A DNA stretch of 64,000 nucleotides. It comes from Strix aluco (Eukaryota > Chordata > Aves > Strigiformes > Strigidae). The notes under the pieces are model-generated. The model was not told the origin of the DNA, did no database searches, and saw nothing but the letters and a program-made list of their open reading frames with translations. This document shows, in pieces, positions 38,501-50,500 of the stretch (position 1 is the first letter of the stretch; every line of letters starts with the position of its first letter). The stretch lies in assembly GCF_031877795.1 (NCBI RefSeq), contig NC_133935.1, positions 54,175,330 through 54,239,329 on the forward strand. Reading direction: 5' to 3'. A program made the position numbers and the translations under genes.

Positions 38501-41500
38501 CTTGAGACATACATTTGTATACATCCCATTACAAAGTTTATTTTTCATCAGAATAAATTTATTTTGAAAGAAAATGATGGGAAGGCTCTGTGAGTTCCCA
38601 TTTTAAAATACCAGTCATGGGGAATGAACAGGAATGTTTTAGACTCGAGTGGCATTAACCCTTGAGGTGAAAGGATATAAATGGCAAAAATGGCTCAGTG
38701 TAGGTAAGCGTGTCTGTCTGGGAGGAGTGTTAGGAGGATTATTGTTCACCTTTTCCCCCCTGCAGCGAACCCAGTACGCAGCAACAGAGTTGAGCTGTTC
38801 ACTGCACACAACATGAAAGGCAATACACTGACATACAGTGAGTGGCTAAGGCATTGCTAACAATTGAAATTAAAGGTGGTATTTGCTGAAACATGAAGTG
38901 GCTTCTGGGTATTGTGCCTTTGTGTGAGAGCCCAGTAAACAGATGCACCGGTCAGTCTTCAATTTTGTAGTCCTACCTGAAGGCAAAGGAGAATCCCAGC
39001 TACTTATGTAAGGTTTTCTCGTTACTTGGAAACCAAACATTCCATGAACTGCTGACTTACGTAAGGTTTTCTTGTTACTTGGAAACCAAACATTCCGTGA
39101 ACTGCTGTGAAAGGGTCTGTCTGAAGGTGCTGGTGCTGTACTTACTGTGGTCCATTAGGTAGCAGAAATGGGAACTGTGAAATAGTAAAGATGAGGCTCA
39201 TTTATTCATCATTTCTGTATGGAGCATTAAAGACTTTGTCATGGAAAGCCTATATAAAATATAAAGTTAATCTGCAAAGACCAGGTGTTGAAAATTTAGA
39301 GACTGAATAGAGAAAATTTATTTGCTCTAACTGCAAATCTCGGCATATAACTATGGAGCTACTATGGTGCTAGCTTTTTGTGAGCTAAAGTCTTGCTGAC
39401 ATGATTTAACTTCAGTGCATCTTCATGTATTAAATGTTAATTATTTTACTTTGGTTGTCTTTAATTCATAATATTTTTTTGTAGCCCAGAAGACAGACCT
39501 GCTGGAATGAGTGCTTAAGAACTAATTTCTGCAGCATGCTTCCAGCTGGTGGTAGCAATGAAGAATCCTTTTTCAGCTGTAGAAATGACGGGTTAGTATA
39601 TACTAGTGCTTAATATAAACTGATGGGTTACTGTGTTGTAGATGCTATAGATCCTTTTGCTTCTTTCTGTATATACGGCCTTGAAATATTTCAAAGATTA
39701 GATGGCTTTATATTCATAGATGAAGAGCAGCTAAAGCACAAACACTTTAAAATTAATACTGTTAAGGGCACACCCCAGTTTGTCTTGTGTTTAGTATTAA
39801 AATACTTAAGTGTGTGCTTTTAATCTCATTGATTTAATAGGAGTTAGCAATATTTAACTCCTTGCTGAATTGAAGCCTTGGATAGGAAAGGGTTAGTCCT
39901 CTTATTACAACAGCAGTTAACAAAACAGTTAAGAGTAAATAATATAATTGAAAACATTATTTGGTTAATATGGCCTAATCAAAAGTTATTGTGCCTGTGT
40001 GTTTTTTCAGTCTGTAAAAGAAAAAAACTTTTTGCCATGCGTGCAAAAGTATTAATTTGTCAAGGATACAAAGTTTCTCCATCTTTCAACTCCCCAGAAG
40101 ACACATCTCATCTCCTGTTTTCCATTCTGTCTGCCTCATTTATTTAGGACTTCTGTTATGTTTACTATGACTGCTTTTTCCCTCTAAACAATAACCATGC
40201 ATAGTGTCATCATGACTGTTGAAAGTTCCTATACAGTTCAATTAAAAAAAAAAGTCATAGATGCAATTATTAAAATGCAAACTTGTCACAGTACAAAGTT
40301 ACTTTTTGTAACTTTTTGTATGAAATTTGTATTTCAGTACAGAATTCACAGAAGTCAATACAGTGATCAGACAGAAGAGACAAGAACTGGAATTGTCCTG
40401 TTCATCTGTGATGGCTAGAGTTGAAAGGTATGTCTTGGATTAGTAGTGGAAAGGATCTTAATATAATACTTCAAGTTTGGAATTTGATAACTCAGATTGT
40501 TCTTTAGATAGAATATTGTTTGATCATAAAACTAAATAGTGTTTGCATGTAACTTGTTACAGTTTTGTGTATTTGCCACATGCTATTTTTATGTCAGTAG
40601 ATTCTTTTCTGTATATCAATGCTTTTTTGGTACTCATGACAAGAAGAGTAACTCAACTGGCTTGTGCATCTTAATATGTAATTTTTTCACAGAAATGCAA
40701 GTTTGAATGTATTTTCTATTTGGAAGCTAGTGTTCAATGTGCTTTTTGATTTATTTCTATTACTAGAAATCAGACTACATTAGTCTTAACATCAATCTGA
40801 TTCTGATTTCTCATGCCCCCTTTTCATGGGTTGGTTCTCACACTTCTTTCTGTAATTGCTTATAAACAAATGCACCTAGAAAGAGTTAAGAGGGGTTCTA
40901 TCACATGAAACAGCATTTTTTTTTTTTTTGCCAGAGAGCATATGCGTGTTAAAACATACCCTAAGGATGTTTTCATTAATATAAAGCAGAAGCATAAAAG
41001 TAACTGATTTCAAAATAACACAATAAGAAACTGGTTCTGTCTGATCTTAATTTCACTACGTATCTCTTTACTCTCCTTGACATAAAACAAAGACTAAAGA
41101 CAAAAGAGCAAGTAAATATATTTTCAATTATAATTAAAAGTTGCATCTAGGATTTAAATAATAAATTTTTTTTACATGTACTTTTTCTTATGGAAAGTTT
41201 TATTCCAACTCAGTGATAACTTAAAAATTGTAGATCTATAAGTAAACTCTGCTTTTGCCCAGGGTTTGCTGAGGGATTCTGAATAAGTATATATTAATTT
41301 TGTTTGTTTAAAAAAAAAAAAAGTAGTCTTTACTACATTGTCATGTAGACTGTTTCTTATTTTTCTGCAGAAAAGGCTATTCTGTTGAAGTACTAAATCA
41401 GTGTTCAGAATTTCATTTCCAGTAGCATAGCCTACTAATTTGGAGTAGACTGCTACAGTTCAGTGTTTGGCTTTGAAGAAAGCCAAATATATATTGCTTT

Positions 41501-44500
41501 AACATAACATGCCTTGTTCAAACTGTTTTACTAAATTAGGCAATAATATAAGCCTGAAATTAAATATGAGAAGGAAAGTTTTGTTTGCTGTCAGCTTTGC
41601 CTTTTCTCTCCAACTGTTATGAGGTTGGAAGTATAATGGTTGCCTAATGTTTTGGTTTTGTGAATTGTTTCCAAAACTTGCTACAAACAGTGAAAACAAC
41701 TGATGTTAATGCTTTTACTTTTCCAGAATTCCTTTAATGTCCTATGGAGCTGACGCTGAGACCTTTCTTCTCACTTCTACTACAGTGGCAGGGGCAATTC
41801 TTCCAACAAATATCAGGCCTTTGGAAAACTTTGGTAAACTTTTTTTTTGTAAGTTTTATTTATAGCTCATGTGAAGCATTGTTAAAATGTGATTCTCAGA
41901 AATCAAAGTGGAGTATATAACTACAGTTAATAGAAAAAAAATCTGGTTTGATGCAGTTTGGTACTATTTCAAAACCAGCTGGTTTATTTCTGAAATTAGA
42001 ATATAGAAGATGAACCAGCCACCCTAAAACTGGCATAACTGTTGTTCATTTGAAGATTAAATTCCATTTCTAAATGTAACGCTTTCTTTCATGTTACAAC
42101 TTCTGTTGTTCAAGGATAAATCTCGTTTTGATCCATTATGAGTGGCTTGACGTATTTCAGTGGTATATTGTGCAGTGTGAGGAACAAACTGTTTCCCGAC
42201 AGAGAAGGGTGTCAGGAAGCAGTGCAGTGTACGGATCTCTTTCAGTATGCCTACATGCTCTACAGGGCAAAAGCTTGCAAAAGTGCTTGAGCTCCAGGAT
42301 CTGGCAGGAATTAGCAGAAGACAAGACATGGAAGGAATTATCTTCCTCCAGTAACTTTAACAGCCTCTCTCTCCATACTCAGCAAGAATGTAGTTTCTCT
42401 TCCAACAGGCTGCACAAGTTCAAAGAAGTGAAAACAACGGAGTACTGTTTTTTAAGGCTAGAGTTAGTACCTTCTTTGAATTGGGTATTACGCTACTTTC
42501 AGTTGACTAGTAGGCAAAGAGATAGGAGAGATCTGGGTCTCTTGGCTTACAAAATTGTGAGGAAGTGAATTGCTGGAAGAAGTTAAGTAGTAGAAGGATC
42601 ATGAAAAAGGTGCTTTATTCATTCATATTCTTCATTCTTCTTAAAGGTGCTTATTTCACCTCCACATTCCCAGTGAAAAATGGATCGGTTACTTCCTCAG
42701 GCCTCTGATGTTTGACAGTGCAATTCAACTGATCCTTAACCATTTCTGCTTCTAGTAGTAATGAGTATACATGCTAGTTTCCCTTCACCTTTCTACTTAC
42801 ACAGTCAGGCTTCTTTGTTAGTATGCACCAGAAGCATTTTAAAAAAAAAAAAAAAAAAAAAACAAAAAAACAACAAAAAACCACCAAACCGAAACAAAAA
42901 ACCAACATTTTTTTCTCTCATCAGAAAGATGAAGAATATTTAAATATGCTCCAGATTATTTTTCAACATTAGACTATTTAGAACATGTGAGTAATTGCTG
43001 TTGATATCAGTAACTGACCTACAAATACTGATAACATTGTGAACTCCTAAGGCAGAACACGGAACTAAATACTTTATGCTATTTTTTGGGAGAAGCAGCA
43101 GATTTTGAGTTGGAGTCTTGATAGAGAAACAAACAGAAATTATTTTTTTCAGATACTTTTGTTTTAAATTTTATGTTTAGAACAGAATTTTCTCAGTTGT
43201 CTTGATTAGAACTTTGGTACTTTTTATATAAGCATTCCACTTTCTCTCTTAAAGGTGTGATTTTGAAATGTGAAGTTATCAAGCTAACAAGACACAGCAA
43301 ATAAATTCTGAAGTTATTTTTATATGTTTCCATATGTTCTTGCTACACCTGAGCTAAAGTTCAGATGTTAAATGTAATATATTACTTATACTGTGGACAA
43401 AGTTGAAGACAGTCATCAAGATTGAATCTTAAAACATTGTAGTATGTTGATGCTAGAGTTTTAAGTCATCTTCAAGTTTGACTTAAAGACTTCCTACTGA
43501 TAAGGAGCATGCAGGAATTAAGACAGTCTTCAAATTTCCTACTGAAACTAAGGGATGTTGGATATGAAGATGTCCCTTGAGGATTATGGTCACATTCTGT
43601 TGAGTGAGTGTTCCTTCCCCATTCAGTTTTTATATAGCAAGTGAGGAAAAGACAGATATGCACAAGAAAATGTAAGGACGAAAGCAAGGAGAAATCTAAC
43701 TTGAGTACTGTTAGAGATGCATGGCAAATATATGTAAGGAGAGGGGAACAAGGCCTCCTCTTATTGGAAGTATGAGAGCTGAAGGAAAAGGCAGAAGATG
43801 GAGGAAACTGGGGAGACTGGAACTTTCTGCAAAGGTGCAGAACAGGAGAAGAATGAAGACAATACTGTAAATAAATGCATACCAAAGAAAAGGCAAACTG
43901 GATCTTGTGATTCTTACTAAATTGTGCCTGAAAGGTGGTAGCATAAGCCTTTTAATCTTTTTACACTCCCCTCATCTCTTGGTCACACCTAAAGTACACA
44001 GTTTTTCATCAGAGTAGTAGTTGACAGTCGCTTCCAGAGCTGTGCAAGGACACATACAAATATCAATGATGATCATATAACTGTACTGCCTGAATCTTCC
44101 CTGTAGCTGGTACAGTGATTTTTAGATTCTCTTGCCGTTAAATAGTCTTTTTACTAATTTGACCTGAAAATTCATTAATGAGTCTACAAATACCATTATG
44201 ATTTAGGCTGGCATTATGCAGTTTTTGCATGATTAAAATATTCTTAAATAAAGATTCAGTGAGCTGAAATGCCTTGTGTTTGGTCCAAGTCCAAAGCTTG
44301 TGAAGCTTGTCTGTTAAAATTTCACAAGTAGTAAGGAATGCTGAAAAGGGGTTTGTGTTTCACAACTAGACTTTGAAAGTGCTACGAAAATAACTTGCCT
44401 TTTAATTCTGTCAGGATTCCCACATTCCACTTGTATTCTGATTTTTATTTTTTTTATTATTATTGCAAGGTGATTTCTTCCCCCTTGAAGAAAATCATCA

Positions 44501-47500
44501 CAGATATGAAAAACTTGTAATTACATGTAACATCTGACTTTTTTCCTGGCTATTGTAGTAGGTTTGAAGACCTAACTAGTGTGAGACAGCCACATGCAGC
44601 TGAGAAACTGCTGGTTAACCACTGTGAGGTCATTTTCTAACAAAATTATTGGAGAGACTGTTACAGTAGATACCTTGAAATAGTGCCAGTCACCTAAAAC
44701 TCCTTTGGAACTTCTTTACCACGCATGTTGTCTTCTTTTAAATGTATGCTATCTTCTGAATGATTGATGCTGTTAGTTTTCATTATCTTAAGTGGTAATT
44801 TGATCAATGGACATCCAGAAACCAAAACTACATTTTTTTTATGTTCAGGCAAGTTACTGTGTGTTTACATGTGACATCAAAGGAGATGATTATAGTCCTG
44901 TGCTCTGTTCTAGCCTTTTAAAGGCTAGCAAGGTGCTTGCAGAGTTACTTCTCTAAGGTTATTGGATTATATGTTTGCATTTAATAGACAGTGATATGTT
45001 TTTCATTCTGCTAACAAAGTAGTAAGTGTTAGAAAGAGGCTTTTGTGCTGTTACTTACTTGTCTTATTCCTATCTTATTTTTATATAATCTGTTTAAGAA
45101 TCCATTAAACAAATAGTGCAGTAAAAGCATGGGAAATAAAGTTATGCAGAAGAATCAAGTGTTTTAAGTGTGATGTGACAAATCCATTGCAAAATCCATA
45201 GCAATTAATCTTTCTTAGCAAGTTTCCATGATTTGTGTATGAAATCAAAGCTGTAAAAAGAATCCATTTAAACACCAAATAATGAATTCTTTTTGAAATC
45301 TACACAAAGTATGAAACAAATTAATGGACATCTTAAGAAATTAATTTAGTTCTGAAGTGAGTATTACATTCAGGAATATTTACTTAATTATCATTAATCT
45401 TTAATTTGTGAGCTGTCCCTCATAAGCTTTCATAAGTATCAAGAGTACAGTCTGTTACCTTTGCAGTGAATATAACCCTTGGCTTCCCTACAAAGACTTT
45501 TGTCAGATTGTGGGTAGCATGAAATAAATTAATGATGTGTCAACACAAGAACTCCTGTGCTGCTGTGCGCTACTTATGGTCATTCTTCTTATAGCTTTAG
45601 TTTTTTGATGCACCCTAGGCTGACCCAAAACTTGCACTCCTTATTCAGTTCATTAGGCACTGCCAGCATCCTGGGTGCCTTGCAGCAGATTTTAAGTCCA
45701 GTTTGCCATGGAGCATGCAGGGTCTGTCTTATAACTGGTGAATGAGTTTACACTGTCTGAAATTTGATCTTGTAAAGAGGTATGCTGTCATTGCTGCTTC
45801 TGATCAACTGCTTCCTGTGTGATCATCCACTGACAGCCATTTAAAAATGTCAGTCTGTAGTATTGAGTTTCACTTCTGTAGTGAGGCTTCACTGCCAACA
45901 ATGCCTGCGTTATGAAATGACAGGATCTGCTATATGCTAACAATGTTTTGTGGTTAATTCATTACTTTTCTAACAGCTTACATGCTGACTATCTTTGAAC
46001 AGCGATATCAATAGCAGTTTCATTGTGAGTGCTGTTATTGTTCTTGTAGCCATGCCGGCACTGCTTCTCAAATGGGTGTTTAAATGTCCAACGTGTCACT
46101 TCATTAGCTTGATTCTGTTCTCTTAAAAAAAAAGTCTGCATTAAAAAAAAAAAAAAATTGCTGTGGCAACATTTCATACTAAATCTTAAATTGTATTATT
46201 TGAGGATATCTTTTAAACTGGAGAAGGTCATTTTATGTTCTTAACTGTGTTTGGATAAATGGTTATTATCAAACTTTAATGTATTCTGCTTTTATTAGAG
46301 TCTTTAGGCAAAGGATATGCTGTTGCATGTACCCAAGAAGGAGAAGAGAAAAAGCAAGCCTCTGGTTCTTCTGGTGCTAGAGGAACTAGAAGGAAATTGG
46401 TTAATACTACTCCTAGAAGAAGGTCTGCACGGAACAGCAAAAATGAGACTCTGGGTCAATCTCGGAGCTCACCTCGGTCAAGCAGTTCTGCGTGCGGTGC
46501 CCCTGATGGCAGTAACCCATCTCTGAATAAATGTCCTTCAGAATCAGAGAAGGCTCCTCCAAAACGGAAGTCTAAAAGACTAGTTAAACAACAAACACCT
46601 GTGGTTAAAAAGAAACTGAGAAGTTCTGCACGTTCTGAAAAATCATCCAATGATTCAGTGGAAGATGATGACATTGCTGAGTCTGAAGCTACTGTAACAT
46701 TAGATCATGACCAGCAGTCAGATAATGAAAGCAATAACGCAAGCCTTCCACAGAAAAAGAATGCGGAAACAGAATCTGCAAATGGATTGGAAAGCTGTAG
46801 TGAACATGCTGAAGTTGAGGAAACTACAGGAGAATGTGACAAAGATGAAGATACTTCAGGCAACATGGATGTAAGCTTTTCTGCCCAAGAACCCCCAGTA
46901 CTAACTTCAGGGGATGAAAGTCAGGAAGTTGAAGTAAAAGGACTTAGTGAAAAAAATTTGGCTTTTAAGAATCAGGACATCTGTGAAAATACTCTTGAAC
47001 AAATGGAAACAGTAGCTAGTCCCAGAGATGAAGTATGTGACCATGCAACTTTTGAAAAAGTAGATCAGATATTGTCTAGTCCTCAAAATGAACTGATGGA
47101 GAATGTAGTAACTTTGACAATCGATCAACCAGTAGCTAGTCCAGGAAATGAATTGTTGGAGTATCCAGAACCTTTGGGAAAAGATCAGCTGTTAGAAAGC
47201 CCCAGAAACAAATTGCCTGAGCATCCAGCAGCCATAGAAATAGATGATTCCGAGGCTGAAATAAAAACAGTAGTAGACTGTGCAAGTACAAATATTCATA
47301 ACTTAAAAACTGTTCAAGATAAAGAACCAGATACATTAATACACAGTATTTCTATGGACAGTACATCAGAACAATCCTTAAAAGAGAGCACCATGCCAGA
47401 AAGTGAAGCGGGTAGAACTTCAGAGTCACCCCAGGTAAATGCTGAACATAAACATTTTGGCGAAGATAACAATGAGATGATACCAATGGATTGTGACTCA

Positions 47501-50500
47501 TTTTGTAGTGACCAGAATGAACCTCAGATTGAGCAGTTACCACCGGCTGAAAGTACAGAGCAAGGAGAAGTGAATTCCTTGCAGTATGATGTAGGAAACT
47601 GTACATCAGTTTCAGGACTTTCTGATGAAAAAGATGAAACTGTTCCTCAAGAAAGAGAGTGCCAATCAGAACTCAAAAAAGATAAAAAGACTCGAACTAG
47701 AAGGTCTAGATTTCACTCTCCATCAACAACTTGGTCTCCTTCTAGGAGAGAGGGCAAGAAATCTCAGTCACCGTCCCCTAAAAGGGAGATGACCAGAGAC
47801 AGGAGCTCACGATCACCTAAGAAGGAAACTGTCAGGGAGGGACAGAGATCCTTATCTCAGTCTCCAAAGAGAGACATGCTCAAAGATGAGAAAAAAACAC
47901 CATCTCGATCTCCCAAAAGGGAAACTGTCAGGGAAAGCAGGAGATCATCATCTCGGTCAAGAACTAAGGATTCATCTCCAAGGCAAAAATCTAGATCTCG
48001 AAGCAGTGATAGAGATAGTCAACGAAGAGATCGTGACAGAGAAAGAAGAAATAGGAGGTGGTCTAGGTCACGGTCACGATCTAGGTCAAGATCACGGTCT
48101 AGGACAAGAAATAAAGGTTCTTCATTCTCTAGAAATGAGAGAGACAGTCATTCACCTCGATGGAAAGAGAGATGGACAAATGACAGCTGGAGGAGTCCCA
48201 GAGGAAATGATCGATACAGAAGAAGTGATCAAGAAAAACAAAATGAAAGTCTTAAAAAAGAGAAGGACAGTACAGAAAAAAACAGTGATGATCAGTGTTC
48301 TTCAGACAAGCGGAGGAATGATTGTCCAGACTGGGTAATGGAAAGGATAAACTCTGTTCCAGAAGTCAGGAACAGAGAGAGAGATAAACCTCACTGGGAA
48401 GATGGCAGGCATGATAATTCAGGACAGTCTTGGAATAAAAACTTTGGTTCAGGTTGGATTCCAAATCGAGGGAGAGGTCAGCGTGGCCGAGGTGGACGTG
48501 GAAGAGGTGGTTTCATGTATGGAGACCAGAGTGAAAATCACTGGCAAAACAGAAAACCTCTCTCAGGGAACTCAAATGGTTCTGGGAATGAAACTTCAAG
48601 GTTCCCAGAACATCAGCCATACAAGCGTAAGAATGAACAAGATTATTCTTTTGATACACCTGCTGACAGATCTGGGTGGACATCTGCATCCAGCTGGGCT
48701 GTAAGAAAGACTTTACCTGCTGATGTGCAGAATTATTATTCAAGAAGAGGACGCAATTCATCAAGCCCACAGTCTGGATGGGGAATGAGACAAGAAGAGG
48801 AGACACCTGAACAAGGTATTCATAGTTTTGAAGCATAAAAGCTTAGTCACAGCTGTAGTAGCCGAGTAAAATCCTAGTCATATTCACCTATCTTGAGTTG
48901 ATTAGTTGTTCAAAATAATACAGGGTGAATCTATAGTCTTTTTGCAATATGGAGGTTTGTAGGTGTGGAGTTTGGAGATTTCTTGTGTTTTGATGGCGTT
49001 TTGATGGCTTTTGGGTTTTGCTTGAAGTTAGATGTAATTTAAGGACTATGCATCTGAAGAGTGTTACTTACTTAAGTAAATGGATTTGGTTGAAGTGAAA
49101 GCATATAGTCTTCATGGTTACTTTTTGCATCTGTACACCTTTTGAAAAGGGTAATTTTTTTCAAGTAGATTTGCATTTGCCTGTGCCAGACCCACACTGT
49201 AGATTCTAGAGATAACAAATTATTATGTTGATGTTTATCTTGCTTTTAAATAAGCATTTTCCTCTTTATACACTTAAATTTAGGGGAGATTTATAAATAC
49301 AAAACCAGTACTTTTACTGTATGTCAGCATTAAAATTCCTCTAAAGTCTCAATAGAAGTTAATATTTTTGAGTATGTTACATCTAAAAGGTGACTGCCCT
49401 GATGGAAATAAACTTTTTGGTAGAAAGTGAGTTAACTGTGGATGAGATTGATTCTGAATAGCTAATAAGTCATCCACAGATTATTAATGATCTGAAGTAA
49501 AAGACAGATGTGAATTGTATTTAAAAACTGTAAAATCCACTTCTGAAGGCAACCACACTTGCACTTTCCTAATGTCTCCTTGTTTTGTCTTTCATTTTTA
49601 TCCATTTTCATCCTATATACCATTTTCATGCCTGTATGCAGTTTTCTCTTTACAGAGACAACTGCATCAGTGGCTGCTTAGTTTTGAGAAAACTTTGTCA
49701 ATCTTCAGTCTGCTGCAGGCAAAATTTATCAAACCTTTAATTGAGTATATTGTGTGACTTACAGACTTTTATTTCACATAGTTCAGGAACAATCACACTG
49801 TTATATTCACTTTTGGAACATGAATTCAGCTGAGAATAGAACAGTGATCTCTCAGAACTGGATAAAACAGGCTAGGTTGCCATCATGACATGGTCCTGGA
49901 CAGCCTGCTTTTGCTGACCCTGCTTGAGCAGAGAGATTGGACTAGATGGTCTTGATAGGTCCATTCCAATCTCAGTGATTATGTTATCCCCTGATCTTTA
50001 AAAATGTGTTTTGGGGTGAAGCATAAGGGTTTAAATTCCAATTCCTGTGAATTAGGTGACAGGGTTCCTCAAGGAAAGGGATTCTGAGGGAAGGACATCT
50101 GAATTATAACCTGTATCAACCATTTCTCAGAACCAGTTTCTTGACTCTTGGAAGGTTTGCTGCTTGTATCTAGACTTTAACTTTTTGGCTTCTGTTGAAG
50201 ACAGTGAGATAGTAATTTTTTTAAGTGTCACCCAAAGAGGTTATTTTTACTTTTAGGCTTTACCTGTTGTACTGTTACAGGGCTTTTGAACCACTCTTTC
50301 TGAATGTAAACGTCTTTGAAATTGGCTGAGGATGATTTATTATTCAGTGAAAAAAAACCCAGCACAGTATTTCTGTAGTTACCAGAAATGGCTACAGTGA
50401 CTGTGTGTGAATGAGGCAGAGGGGAGCAGAGCATTGCCTATCTGGTAACATCTGAGTAACCTTCTGCAAGTGCAGAAGCTGGATAAGTTATGTTGCCTTT

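Noticed and set aside
39003..39108. CRISPR-like direct repeats
   Set aside because: Two adjacent copies with no spacer, in a vertebrate intron; a simple tandem duplication.
43472..43885. 137-codon minus-strand frame in intron 10
   Set aside because: It lies opposite purine-rich DNA, giving Ser/Phe/Leu-rich low-complexity sequence; no motif or splice context.
48816..48838. Ending SCAF11 at TAA 48836-48838
   Set aside because: The main product continues: exon 11 ends in a donor at 48815, and exons 12-15 match the recalled SCAF11 C-terminus in phase. Kept only as a possible truncated isoform.
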